Of a stretch of DNA of 64,000 nt, positions 10,152 to 20,870 are shown in pieces. This DNA is from Cepaea nemoralis. Lineage: Eukaryota > Mollusca > Gastropoda > Stylommatophora > Helicidae. The position numbers were made by a program, and so were the translations under genes. The stretch lies in contig JACEFZ010018318.1 of the NCBI GenBank assembly GCA_014155875.1, positions 248,001-312,000 on the forward strand, given 5' to 3'. The stretch's first letter is position 1. Every line of letters starts with the position of its first letter. The notes beneath the pieces were generated by a model. The model was given only the letters and a program-made list of their open reading frames with translations. It was not told the origin of the DNA and did not search any database.

Positions 10152-11640
10152 CTTGAGCACTACTTTAACACTACTTAAACACTACTTTAACACTACTTGA
10201 GCACTACTTGAATACTGTACTTTAACACTACTTAAACACTACTTTAACACTACTTGAGCACTACTTGAATACTGTACTTTAACACTACTTAAACACTACT
10301 TGAGCACTACTTGAATACTGTACTTTAATACTACTTAAACACTACTTTAACACTACTTGAGCACTACTTGAATACTGTACTTTAACACTACTTAAACACT
10401 ACTTTAACACTACTTGAGCACTACTTGAATTCTATACTTTAATACTACTTAAACACTACTTTAACACTACTAGAGCACTACTTGAATACTGTACTTTAAC
10501 ACTACTTAAACACTACTTTAACACTACTTGAGCACTACTTAACACTACTTGAGCACTACTTGAATACTGTACTTTAACACTACTTTAACACTACTTGAGC
10601 ACTACTTAACACTACTTGAATACTGTACTTTAACACTACTTAAACACTACTTTAACACTACTTGAATACTGTACTTTAACACTACTTTAGCATAAAAAGA
10701 GACAACATTGCAGTTATAAACATATTTTAGGCGAACAAAAGAAGAAGAAGAAGACTACTTTAGCACTATTTGAATACTGTACTTTAACACTACTTAAAAA
10801 CTACTTGAGCACTACTTGAATACTGTACTTTAACACTACTTGAGCACTACTTGAATACTGTACTTTAACACTACTTGAGCACTACTTGAATACTGTACTT
10901 TAACACTACTTAAACACTACTTTAACACTACTTGAGCACTACTTAACACTACTTGAGCACTACTTTAATACTGTACTTTAACACTACTTAAACACTACTT
11001 GAGCACTACTTTAACAATACTTGAGCACTACATTAGCACTAATTTAACACTACTTGAGCACTACATTAGTACTACTTTAACTCTACTTGAGCACTATGCA
11101 CTTTACTTTAACATTACTTAAACACTACTTTAACACTACTTGAGCACTACTTTAACAATACTTGAGCACTACATTAGTACTACTTTAACTCTACTTGAGC
11201 ACTACATTATTACTACTTTAACTCTACTTGAGCACTACATTAGTACTACTTTAACTCTACTTGAGCACTACATTAGTACTACTTTAACTCTACTTGAGCA
11301 CTACATTAGTACTACTTTAACTCTACTTGAGCACTACATTAGTACTACTTTAACTCTACTTGAGCACTACATTAGTACTACTTTAACTCTACTTGAGCAC
11401 TACATTAGTACTACTTTAACTCTACTTGAGCACTATACACTTTACTTTAACACTACTTAAACACTACTTTAACACTACTTGAGCACTACTTTAACAATAC
11501 TTGAGCACTACATTAGCACTAATTTAACACTACTTGAGCACTACATTAGTACTACTTTAACTCTACTTGAGCACTATACACTTTACTTTAACATTACTTA
11601 AACACTACTTTAACACTACTTGAATACTACTTGAACACTA
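10152..11640. repeat. Minisatellite, 11/22-bp unit (right part)
   Basis: This continues the 5341-8880 satellite with units such as ACTTGAGCACT and ACTTTAACACT, and a longer period that includes ACTTGAATACTGTACTTTAA. Between 11150 and 11430 a very regular 33-bp period occurs (CATTAGTACTACTTTAACTC + TACTTGAGCACTA), about 9 copies. It ends about 170 bp before exon 2. Confidence 0.93.
10691..10757 (+). mobile_element. LINE 3' terminus inside satellite
   Basis: About 67 bp reading ACAACATTGCAGTTATAAAC and ending in GAAGAAGAAGAAG, the same terminus as at about 5300-5340. Array units lie on both sides. Confidence 0.65.
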
Positions 11641-11808
11641 AATAAATAGAACAGTATGAATTAAATAATAGAGAGAAGATTCTGCACCGAACTTGGAGAA
11701 ACTCTCGTGTCCTTCCAATGTTCCTTTCTGTACACCTAAGAGTAGAAGAGGAAACAAGACATGGCTTAATGGCTTCTTCCACAACAGCATTGTACTTGCA
11801 TGTTTCAG

Positions 11809-11916
11809 GCATAGACGGTGCCAAGGGAGATCCAGGTGAAAGTGGGTTGCCTGGTATGCCAGGCCTGGATGGATTTAAAGGCAGTCCCGGTTTGCCTGGA
11901 GAAAATGGCTTTCCTG
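11809..11916 (+). CDS. Collagen IV-like alpha chain, exon 2 of window
   Basis: A 108-nt exon of 12 uninterrupted Gly-X-Y triplets (starting [12 protein letters not shown]). The acceptor is CATGTTTCAG (ends 11808) and the donor GTAAGT (11917). It starts GC and ends G, so it is phase 1 on both sides and in frame with exon 1. The intron before it is 9.2 kb, most of it satellite and inserted elements. Confidence 0.92.
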
Positions 11917-12420
11917 GTAAGTGTGGGTAGTTTGTACCTCTATTTTTAAAAAAAATGATCTATCTGATTTGAGACATGCACAACTTGAACTATCTTCATA
12001 CAATTAGAAAATGTGCAACAGAAATGCACAAAGTACGTCGCAGTAAGTTTGAAGAGGCATGACTTCCCGTGTCAGACAGCAAAATAAGTGTCAAAACCAC
12101 TTTAGTTGCGATAATTTAATATCCTGGACAAAGTTAGCAGTTCAGTGAATCATCTTTTCTATTCTTTCTCATTGTCCCCACCTACAAAGCTCTTTGCAGG
12201 CATAATTTATTGCCATGTAACTAGAGATATATCTCATCACATGTGAAAACACTGCATGAAAAAAGCTGCCCTTTACTAGAGAAGATTTTAACTGGAAATA
12301 AAGAAATTTAAAATATAGGCATTTCGTTATACAATTTATGGGGAGACAACAAATACAGCTTTCATACATCTTGTTACAAGGAAGCCTGATCAGCTAGTCT
12401 TTGTGCCTACAGCTGAAAAT
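11917..12420. other. Intron sequence, nothing recognised
   Basis: AT-rich sequence with no ORF, repeat or motif that I can support. Confidence 0.6.
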
Positions 12421-12640
12421 GTATGGCCGAGGGGTTAGCAGCTTTCTCCGCTAACCCCAAATACTCTTGTCACGTGACGCGACGAGAATTAGCAGTGGTT
12501 CGAATCGCAAAAGTGACTTATGAGAGAATGGAGCCGGTCGCTCAGAAAGTCGTGGCGTGCTGATGAGCGTAATCTAGCCTAGGAATCAACATACAGCTGA
12601 AAGATGCTGGTGTTGACCGCAATATCCTGAAACAGGATGG
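12421..12640 (+). mobile_element. tRNA-derived SINE family S1, copy 2
   Basis: The best-preserved head of the family: TATGGCCGAGGGGTTAGCAG matches the A-box region of Ser/Leu tRNAs, and GTGGTTCGAATCG (about 12507-12520) is the B-box. The body contains CTCAGAAAGTCGTGGCGTGC and CAGCTGAAAGATGCTGGTG, alignable to 3615-3920 and 56235-56475. It ends in an A-run near 12650. Confidence 0.7.
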
Positions 12641-12654
12641 AAACGTGGGGGGAA

Positions 12655-12790
12655 AAAAAAAAAAGAGCCAGGGTTGGACCAAGACTGAGTTGGGTTGATG
12701 CTCATTCAGTTATACTACACAAATACAAACTCAGCGTAGTCCAGGATACACGTCTGGTGCAAGGTTTAAAACTTCAATTCTCCTCCATAA
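12655..12790 (+). mobile_element. LINE 3'-end fragment (short)
   Basis: An open frame reads RARVGPRLSWVDAHSVILH, resembling the closing GR..LSW.DA segment of RTE-like LINE ORFs and the fragment at 1213-1375. It follows the A-run of the SINE directly. Confidence 0.35.
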
Positions 12791-12824
12791 TTAATAGCAA
12801 ATATCATGTCAGTGTTCAGATGGG

Positions 12825-12920
12825 GATATATTATAGACAGACAGGCAGATAAACACGCAGGCAGGTAGTTGAACAGACAAGACAGATTAGACAAAGACAG
12901 AAAAGATAAACAGACAGAAA
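12825..12920. repeat. (CAGA)n-like simple repeat
   Basis: Irregular GACAGACAGGCAGATAAACA stretch of roughly 90 bp. Confidence 0.6.
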
Positions 12921-13059
12921 ATGTGTTCCCATCTCTTTCTGTGTCTGTATGTTGCTGTGGTTCATGATATTTTGTTCTATTATATCATCACTATAATTCT
13001 TGGATATCTCATTGGTCATGTAACTTAAATTTGTGTCATTTGGACTTTATCAATCAAGT

Positions 13060-13556
13060 CTGATTGGTCTTTACAATTGTGGGTCTAGCAGCATAATGAT
13101 TCGGAAGGTCGATGCAGGATCTGTATGTAGACAGTTGACTGATTTGCTTCGGAAGTCCGTTGTCCATAAGGTCATCTTCATCTTCGTCCCGGGACATGCA
13201 GGAGTTGCGAGAAATGAACGAGCTGATAAACTGCCTGGCTCTGCATCTCCTGCAGATGGCCAGCCCATGGATCGTGCCAATGTCATTAACACCCTTAAAG
13301 AAATGTTGAGAACAGAGGACTTTGACGTCAGCGAATCTACATCATTGTTCAGGATGAGAGACTTGGAAGTAAGAATTGGCACGGCCAGAAAAGAGAGGTA
13401 CATCGGGAAAACGAGGGGCCTCGTCAACCAACACAGAACTGGCACTATTAGCCACCGAACGATGATGCATATTCTGGGGGGAGGATCCGAGCACCTATGG
13501 ATATTTCCGGAGTGCAATGACGATACCCCATCTGATAACTGATAACTGATATCCAA
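13060..13556 (+). mobile_element. 5'-truncated LINE end, RNase H domain, copy 1
   Basis: The open frame carries FVPGHAGVARNERADKL, the H...GN(A/R)E.AD motif of the RNase H C-terminal half, followed by an unusual tail (RTEDFDVSEST, LEVRIGTARKERYIGKTR, HILGGGSEHLW, PECN). Normally conserved residues are altered (R for G in the GNE motif, FPEC for CPEC), so it is decayed. It ends with repeats of CTGATAA right after the coding end, so the LINE has almost no 3' UTR. An inverted second copy is at 15177-15666. Confidence 0.7.
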
Positions 13557-13599
13557 AATGCCTCATGGCATTTGCAAGTGTCTTTCCATCCATCATGTG

Positions 13600-16500
13600 C
13601 CATGCCGATAAGCGTGGGCGGTCATGTTTTGCCATCTCACTCGATCACCAGAGTCGTGGATCGGCTCCGTGTTTCTAGTCTTGACCATACCACATGGACA
13701 AGCTATCCAGGTATTTAATTCTTGGTCTTCCCTTTGGTCTCCTCCCTTTGATCTTGCCAGTTGTCACCAAGTTCTCCAAATCATTTCTTCTCATAACATG
13801 CCCAAAAAATTGTGACGGTCTATGTCTAATGTCTCTAATCAGTTTACGATCTTCATTTGTTTCTTGTTCATTTTTTTTCCTGTCAATCCATGGTATTCTT
13901 TGCATTTTCCGCAGAAACCACATTTCTGCAGCCATCAGATGTTTTTCAGCTTGTCTGCTCCTGTCCACGCTTCACATCCATACAAAATTACAGGCTCTGT
14001 GTAGCACTTCAACACTCTTTTTCTCGATTTAATTGATCTTTTTATTGGTCAGTATGTTTTTCATCTTCCAAAAGGCTACCTTCGCCATGGAAATTCTTCT
14101 TCTAATCTCTTCAAGGCATCTCCCTCAAATGTTATGATTGTTCCAAGATAGCTGTGCCGATTCACTTGTTTAAGAATATGTCCATTTACTTGTATATTAC
14201 ATTGTGTTATTTCTTCCTTCCTAGTGATGACTATAATCTGTGTTTTCTCACAATTCATTTCTAACCCTAGTTGTTCACGGTGTGCAACAACCGCATCTAC
14301 TAAATTTTGCAGGTCCTGTTCATTGTCTGCAATCAAGACTGTATAATCTGCATATCTAATATTATTGATGTATCATCCTGCAATGTTGATTCCTTCCATA
14401 TCTTCTATATTTCTGAAAATATTTTCACTGTATAGGAAAAAAAGATCTGGAGACATTACACATCCCTGTCTCACACCTCTCTTAATAGGCTGATATTGAC
14501 CTACTTCATTATCAATTCTTATGGCAGCTTTTTGTTTCCAGTATATGTTTTTTTACAAGTCTAAGGTCTTTTCCATCAATTTGTAGATTTTCAAGCATCC
14601 TTATCATGTTGACATGTCTCACTTTATCTAAAGCCTTTGGGTAGTCAATAAAGCAGAGGTGTAGATCTTTGTTTACTTCTATAGAACATTCAATTACTGT
14701 TCTCAGTATGTACACATCATTTACTGTATCCTTGCCTTCTACAAACCCACATTGTTCCTCTCCTATTTCAGAATGTATTTTCTTCCTAACTCTTTGCATA
14801 ATAATGCTTAGCAAAATCTTCATGATGTGACTCATTATACTAATTGTTCAATGTTGATCACATTCCAAGACTCCTGATTTTAGTTTGGGATTGTAATAAA
14901 TACAGAATTACATAATTCATGAGGTATATCTCCAGTATCATATATGGTATTCAGGAGTCTGGTAACTTTATCTGTTCTGTATTCTTCTAAAGCATAAACA
15001 TTTCTGTTGTGATGCTGTCTGAACCGGGGGTCTTGCCAGATTTCATATGGTTAAGAGCATTCTGAACCTCCATCTTCAAAATTGATGGTCATTAATTATT
15101 ATTTTGAATATCATACTGTTCTTCTCTGTTATCATCATAAAGGTATTTCACATAATCTGACCATACATGTAAAATCTGATTAGTTATCAGTTGGGGTATC
15201 TTCATTGCACTCTGGACAGGTACATAGGTGCTCAGATCCTCCCCCCAGCATATGCATCAGCGTCCGGTGGCTAATAGTGCCAGTTCTGTGTTGGTTGACG
15301 AGGCACCTTGTTTTCCCGATGTACCTCTCGTGTCTGGCCGTGCCGATTCTTACTCCCAAGTCTTTCATCCTGTACAGTGATGTGGATTCACTGACATCAA
15401 AGTCCTCTGTTCTCGCCATATCTTTAAGGACGTTAATAACATCGGCACGATTTATGGGCTGGCCATCTACAGGGGGTGCAGAGCCAGCCAGTATATCAGC
15501 TCGTTCATTTCCCACAACTCCCACATGTCCTGGGATGAACATGAAGGTGACTTTACGGACAACAGACTTCCGCAGTGACTCAGTCCACTGTCTATGTACA
15601 GATCCAGCTTCGACCTTCTGAATCATGCTCATTGAATCACTTAGTACACACACGTTGGTATAATGCTGATCTTTTTCTATTACGATTTTTCCATCTTTTG
15701 TCTTTAGGCAGTCTGCTGATGTATGTGTTCTTTGATTAGTAAGCTCCTGAATTCTTTTGTGCATTAGTTTGGTATTTTTATTGTTGTGTTGCTTTTCAAT
15801 TTCTATGCATTTTTTCTCGAGTCATGCTTCTTTTGCCTCCTTACATAATGTTTTGACTTTTCTGTGAATTTCTTTATATTTGGCAGGATTATTTTTGTTC
15901 TTTCTAATTGTTTCCATTAGCTGTAAAAATTTCTTCAGTCATCCATGTCTGATGACCCAATTTCTTTAATTTTGGAATAGTTTTTTCTGCAGCTAAACTG
16001 ATTGAATTCTTCAACATTTCCCATTGATCATCCATATCTTGAAATAGGATCTCTAGATTAGACAATATATCAAATTTGTTCTTTACTTCTATGTTAAAAT
16101 TATCTTGTATTTCTTTGTCAGTTATCAATTTGTACAAATCATATTTAGTGTTTGCGGTTGTATACTTGACTTTCTTTAACTTTACCCTCAGGGTGCCTGT
16201 AATTAATCTGTGATCACTGTAACAGTCTGCATTGGGACCTGTTTTTATGACTGTATGCGCATTTTGAAACCTTCTGCTAATCAGGATGTAATCTATCTGG
16301 TTTTTAATCCTGCTATCTGGACTCCTCCATGTCCATAATCATTTAGGATGTTGTTTAAACCAGGTGTTTCCTACAACCATTTCTTGTTCTTTTGCCCATT
16401 TTACAAGTCTGTATCCTCTTTCATTTCGCTCCCCCAAACCATGGTTGCCTACACTGCATCCATCGCTTTGATTTCCCACTTTTGCATTGAAATCACCCAT

Positions 16501-17115
16501 TATAATATTTATTTCTGATTATTTACATTTCTTCAAAGCATGTTCCATGTCATTATAAAATCCCTTTATACTTTCTTCACTGCATTCACTTGTTGGAGCA
16601 TATATTTGAATGACATTTATTTTACAAGGTCTTCCGTTTAATTTTATTAATAGAACTCTGTCTGACACAGCCCAATAACCTTTAATAGAAATTGATGTTT
16701 GCCAATCCAACATAATGGCTACACCTCTTTGCCGTTCTTCTCCTCCAGAATAAATAATCTTACAATTCTCTCCTGTACTGATCCCTGTCCCTCTCCTTCT
16801 AGTTTCACACATTCCTAATATATTAATATTCTCTCTTCCCATTTCTTGTTTGATGTTATCCAATTTTCCAACTGCACTCATTGTTCTGACATTCCAGGTT
16901 CCGACCTTTATTGATAATAATCTTTTGCACCTAGTAACCTGCTGATGGTCTGGAGTCACCTGGTGCACATGACTATCCCTACCCAGCGAGGTTGCTCCTA
17001 TGGAGCTCCATCTTTACGCCGTTTCTCTGAGTGTCGCGTTATCGCAAAACATAATGTTCTTAGCATCTGTAAAGAAGGTAGTTTGCCATTGCTTTCCTTC
17101 TTAGCAGTGACCATA
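13600..17115 (-). mobile_element. RTE-like LINE (family B), decayed, near full length
   Basis: Minus strand, 5' end near 17.1 kb. Endonuclease pieces include VGTWNVRTMSAVGKL at the N-terminus (about 16900) and later APE-type segments. The linker at about 15.7 kb is interrupted by another LINE's RNase H end. Reverse transcriptase pieces include EEQCGFVEGKDTVND and LCFIDYPKALD (14835-14512), then NIRYADYTVLIADN (about 14360-14320) and the C-terminal WFLRKMQRIPW, FFGHVMRRNDLEN, GRRPKGRPR (13968-13675). The YADD box reads YADY. Multiple stops and frameshifts leave it non-functional. The single ORF, EN then RT order and roughly 3-kb length without the insert fit the RTE clade. A related 3' fragment is at 51845-52255. 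Confidence 0.85.
15177..15666 (-). mobile_element. 5'-truncated LINE end, RNase H domain, copy 2, inserted in LINE B
   Basis: Minus strand: CVLSDSMSMIQKVEAGS, then FIPGHVGVVGNERADILAGS (RNase H SDS and GNERAD motifs), then the same C-terminal tail as copy 1 (HMLGGGSEHLCTCPECNED) ending PTDN and stop. It interrupts the LINE B linker between KIVIEKDQ and VWSDYVKYLYDD. The bases at the junctions are GATCAG and AATCAG, so a short ATCAG target duplication is possible. The 3' end is again ACTGATAACT immediately after the last codon. Confidence 0.75.
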
Positions 17116-17288
17116 CTGGTTAATGACCATAGCCATTGTCTCCTACAAAAAAAAATGTGTCTTCCACTTTTGTCTAAATCTACTTTCTATGTCTCTGTGT
17201 CTGCATCCAGGTTTTTCACATAACCAAAAGGTTTACTGCCGAATTGAAAATAAACAGTTTATGAAGTTTACTGTGATATTTTACAGGT

Positions 17289-17358
17289 GAGGTTGGTCCC
17301 CTAGGTGAGAGAGGAGAAGATGGACTGCCAGGCCTTCCTGGGTTGAAAGGAGAAAGAG
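17289..17358 (+). CDS. Collagen IV-like alpha chain, exon 3 of window
   Basis: A short exon encoding about eight Gly-X-Y triplets (GEVGPLGERGEDGLPGLP, then GLKGER-like). The acceptor is ATTTTACAG (ends 17288). The donor is a GTTTGT at about 17359, weaker than the other exons' donors. It starts with GT completing a glycine codon. By my count the exon is 70 nt, two short of a multiple of three, so the frame around 17340 should be checked. The LINE B 5' end lies less than 200 bp upstream. Confidence 0.8.
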
Positions 17359-17499
17359 GTTTGTTCATCAGACATCTTAATTTAGCTTAACTCCTGTTAT
17401 GCCACAAGCCACATAATGGAGCACAAATTTTCATCCACAAATACCAGAAGCCACTTTAGAAATGCCACACATGCTGAGTCTCCGTGTTTAAAGATGACA

Positions 17500-17860
17500 C
17501 ACAAGTACAAGTCCTGTAGCTTTATACAGGCCACACATGCTACAGCCTCCATATTTAAAGATGACACAAGTACAAGTCATGTAGCTTTAGACAGGCCACA
17601 CATGCTACAGCCTCCATGTTTAAAGATGACACACAAGTACAAGTCATGTAGCTTTAGACAGGCCACACATGCTACAGCCTCCATGTTTAAAGATGACACA
17701 CAAGTACAAGTCATGTAGCTTTAGACAGGCCACCCATGCTACAGCCTCCATGTTTAAAGATGACACACAAGTACAAGTCATGTAGCTTTAGACAGGCCAC
17801 ACATGCTACAGCCTCCATGTTTAAAGATGACACACAAGTACAAGTCCTGTAGCAGGAAGC
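17500..17860. repeat. Minisatellite, 66-67 bp unit
   Basis: Five to six copies built on GCCACACATGCTACAGCCTC, GTTTAAAGATGACACACAAG and TACAAGTCATGTAGCTTTAG. Copies are about 90% alike; a degenerate copy starts near 17460. Confidence 0.93.
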
Positions 17861-17864
17861 TGCT

Positions 17865-18195
17865 GTGGTATGTGTAGGCCTGAGACCATGAAGGAATAGG
17901 TGGCCAGCCTTTCCTTCCCACAGAGAACAATGAGAGCTGGCATCAAACTCTTGTCTTCCCACAGAGAACAATGAGAGCTGGCATCAAACTCTTGTCTTCC
18001 TACAGAGAACAATGAGAGCTGGCATTAAACTCTTGTCTTCCTACAGAGAACAATGAGAGCTGGCATTAAACTCTTGTCTTCCCACAGAGAACAGTGAGAG
18101 CTGGCATCAAACTCTTGTCTTCCCACAGAGAACCATGAGAGCTGGCATCAAACATTTGTCTTCCAACAGAGAACAATGAGAGCTGAACTCTTGTC
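17865..18195. repeat. Minisatellite, 40-bp unit grown from repeat D2
   Basis: A D2 copy (TGTGTAGGCCTGAGACCATG to about 17905) runs into seven tandem copies of AGAGAACAATGAGAGCTGGC-ATCAAACTCTTGTCTTCCCAC. The amplified segment occurs once in the D2 copy at 3960-4075. Confidence 0.9.
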
Positions 18196-18960
18196 TAGAT
18201 ATGCTCCTGCTATTGTCAGCATATTGTCCTTATCAATGTGCACTCAACTTTAAAGATTAAACATAACTTAACAGTGCTCTGTGTTCAATCCAATGCTTTT
18301 CTGTTGTTCTAAAATGCCCATCAGTAAATATGTATTTCACAAAAAGAGCATAATAAACTTCAAGAGATTAGCAACTATGTATCATAAGTAGGCAACTAAG
18401 TTCCTTTATCAGAAGTTTGGCTGTGTGTTTGTTTTATACTTTCTTGTATATCCATTACAACTTTTATTTTTCTTGGTTAATTCATGCCCAGTTTGCATTA
18501 GTTTTTATCAGCTTGCAGTGCCCAGTTTGCTATTCTATTGTATCAAGTAATATTAATGTCATATTATTGTTTTCAAGTAGACTTTTACTAAGTGTCTATT
18601 GTGTATTGTTAAAAAAATACTTTTCTCAACCATTTAAATCCCATCTAGTACAGACACATTTGGTTAGTTTTGTTTAAGGGCATTTGGTCAGTTTAATTGG
18701 TGGTGTATTGGCTTTTCATGGCAATGTAATTTGGTTGGGGGTGAGGGGGAATAGGAGTTGGCTAAACTAAGTCATAGATCTAACTATACAAAAGGATTGG
18801 TGCTACTTCTTAAGTGTCTGAACATGTAACCATTTTGTCTTTGTCACCACTGTTGAACTGCATGATTATCTTTAACAGTGCATTTGAAATGCCAACTGTA
18901 AGAATTTATTAAACTCTCCTGTGTGATATGAGTTTAGTTTTTGAAGATAACCCTTATCTT
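18196..18960. other. Intron sequence, nothing recognised
   Basis: AT-rich sequence. It holds an 86-codon open frame at 18417-18677 that is hydrophobic and low-complexity, with no recognised domain; I do not treat it as a gene. Confidence 0.6.
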
Positions 18961-18972
18961 AAATTTCTGAAG

Positions 18973-19095
18973 GTTTATCCGGACCACAAGGTCGATCTGG
19001 TCAGCCTGGACTGTCAACACTGGGGTTGAAAGGTGAACCTGGTCGTGATGGGGAACCTGGCAGGAATGGACTACCTGGACTTAAGGGAGAACCAG
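18973..19095 (+). CDS. Collagen IV-like alpha chain, exon 4 of window
   Basis: A 123-nt exon of 41 residues: 13 Gly-X-Y triplets plus one short interruption (GLSTL before GLKGEP). It starts GT after acceptor TTTCTGAAG (ends 18972) and ends G before GTCATG. That donor is non-ideal after position +2, but it is the only one that keeps phase 1. A second GT at 19111 (CAG/GTTTTA) would give phase 2 and add a non-collagenous HVKI tail, so I prefer the first. Small interruptions like this are characteristic of type IV chains. Confidence 0.85.
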
Positions 19096-19129
19096 GTCAT
19101 GTCAAAATCAGGTTTTAATATAATTGTGT

Positions 19130-19375
19130 GTTGCAGCTGACTAGAAGGACAATAAGTGTATTTTGATTTTCAATAGAATTACATCAATGAGAATAACATT
19201 TTACAATTATCAGTGAAGTTACTGCAGTGATATTACTTTGTTATATTTACCGGTGTTGAGCATGTAATAATATTATAAATATATACTGCAGTTGACTACA
19301 AGGAGAATAATAACATATTACAATTGTCAGTGAAGTTACTGCAGTGAGATTACTTTGTTATATTCACCAATAGGT
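19130..19375. repeat. Imperfect tandem duplication, about 150 bp
   Basis: GCAGCTGACTAGAAGGACAA through CAGTGAAGTTACTGCAGTGA and TTACTTTGTTATATT (19134-19250) is repeated at 19290-19370 with scattered differences. Confidence 0.7.
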
Positions 19376-19437
19376 TCATTGTGGTAAGAATAACCTGTTT
19401 GTAGAAAGTTACTAGGTAACACTGAAGATTATGATGC

Positions 19438-19560
19438 ATAATAACTGAGACTTAGGACTTACCCTATGTGCAGTGACACTGATTATGACATGACAGTGAC
19501 AGTTTATGATGCATAACCCCGTGTCACTGACTTAGGATAAGTCCTAAGCCTCAGTCTCTT
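19438..19560. repeat. Imperfect inverted repeat (short hairpin)
   Basis: GAGACTTAGGACTTACCCTA (about 19447-19466) is the near-complement of TAGGATAAGTCCTAAGCC + TCAGTCTC (about 19533-19560). Between them are copies of CAGTGACA and TTATGATGCATAA. This could be a small MITE or a local rearrangement. Confidence 0.5.
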
Positions 19561-20618
19561 GCTGCAGAAGTTGAAAGCAAAGTATCTAATTGTACTTATT
19601 GCCAGATTGTTAGCTACATATCAGAATCATCCTCATCTGTGTTCATGGTCAACAGTCTATACTCATTTCTCCACTGCAGCGGCTGTAATCAAGAGGATTC
19701 TTCAAGAGTTGTGTGCATACCAAGCTGTCATTTATTGTCCATAGTTATCCCCTCTGTTCATCTTCAGTGTACCAGTGACAGGTGCTTTTGAAGCCAGCAT
19801 ATCAGCCATATAATTTTCACACACTATCATGTCCTCGAAAATAGATCCACACAAATTCTTGAAGAGGCAGCCACGCATACCATAGCTATGGTGTGGCCTG
19901 AGAGTAAGAGACACTAATCACCTTTGTAAGTGAAGTGTTGGAGAGCAACTTCAGTAGCACAGTGGCGGCAGCAATCTACAGTCCTGCAGATATTGGTAGA
20001 CAGATATAGAAGATACTTCTGGAGGAAAATGAAAAGATAAACATTGTGACATGTTAGATCTAGACAGTTTGATGAGAATACTGGACAGAGGACTAGCAAT
20101 AGAATATGGTTTAAGTAATGTAGGAAGATGGCATTAAAAGTAAATTACATTTTAATTGTATTGTAACTTGGTGGTATAGAGAAGAAGACAAATGATAGAC
20201 TGAGAAATGCACACACGAAGGTGAAGGCTTCCTGGGAGATATTGCCATCAAATAAGAAATGGCTTTGATTAAAGAAATGGAGAAGGAGGATGCACTTCCT
20301 TCTGAAAATAGTTGCAAAGATTGTCTACAAAGCCGCACATTATTGTTTTTTTTAAACCAAGTTTATTATAAGTGGTATCTGCCTAATTGAAATGTGTGGC
20401 AGTAGAGTCTGGAGTTAATGAACAAACTGCTCATCTGTTATTGAGATCACGAAGTGCGTGTCTAATCAGTTGAAGTAGATAGCATTCAGACAGGCTCTGT
20501 GTAATGGTGGTCAATGTGTAAGTAGAATAAAGCAATTACACATTTGCAAGTTATCCAAAGATAGAAAGAAGAAGTGGATCAGCCACAAAAGAAAACATAA
20601 AATAATTAATCTCTCCTA
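19561..20618. other. Intron sequence, nothing recognised
   Basis: No tandem repeat, LINE or ORF that I can support. Confidence 0.6.
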
Positions 20619-20870
20619 TGCATCAAGACAGCTGTTTTCGGTCATGTGATGAGAAGAGAGGCATTAGAGAACATCGTGACAACTGGAAAAATTGAGGGGA
20701 ATAGAGGCAGAGGCAGACCAAGAGAAATGATGCTGGATGGATTGAGATGGTGGCATGGAGGAATACCAGCAGCAGAGTTGATCCAGAACACCAAAGACCG
20801 AGATCTGTGGAGAGCCATTAACACCTACACCAGCTGTCAGGACACTTGATGATTATGATGTTGCATCAAG
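20619..20870 (+). mobile_element. RTE-like LINE family A, 5'-truncated insertion with target duplication
   Basis: The last about 78 codons of the LINE A ORF are present on the + strand (FGHVMRREALENIVTTGKIE ... GRGRPREMMLDGLRWW). The insert (20628-20861) is bounded by direct repeats TGCATCAAG at 20619-20627 and 20862-20870. The 3' end carries a TGATGATTATGATG tail. This is a textbook 5'-truncated target-primed insertion, close in sequence to the larger copy at 22.1-25.1 kb. Confidence 0.85.

Noticed and set aside
11140..11460. 106-codon repetitive open frame
   Set aside because: Produced by the 33-bp period of the satellite; no coding evidence.
12421..12540. Ser/Leu tRNA gene
   Set aside because: The head is tRNA-like but the T-arm and acceptor do not pair, and two further diverged copies show it is a SINE.
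13580..17165. Target duplication for LINE B (GTGTCTTTCCA against GTGTCTTCCA)
   Set aside because: The two sites differ by an indel and their distance from the apparent LINE ends is uncertain, so it is too weak to assert.
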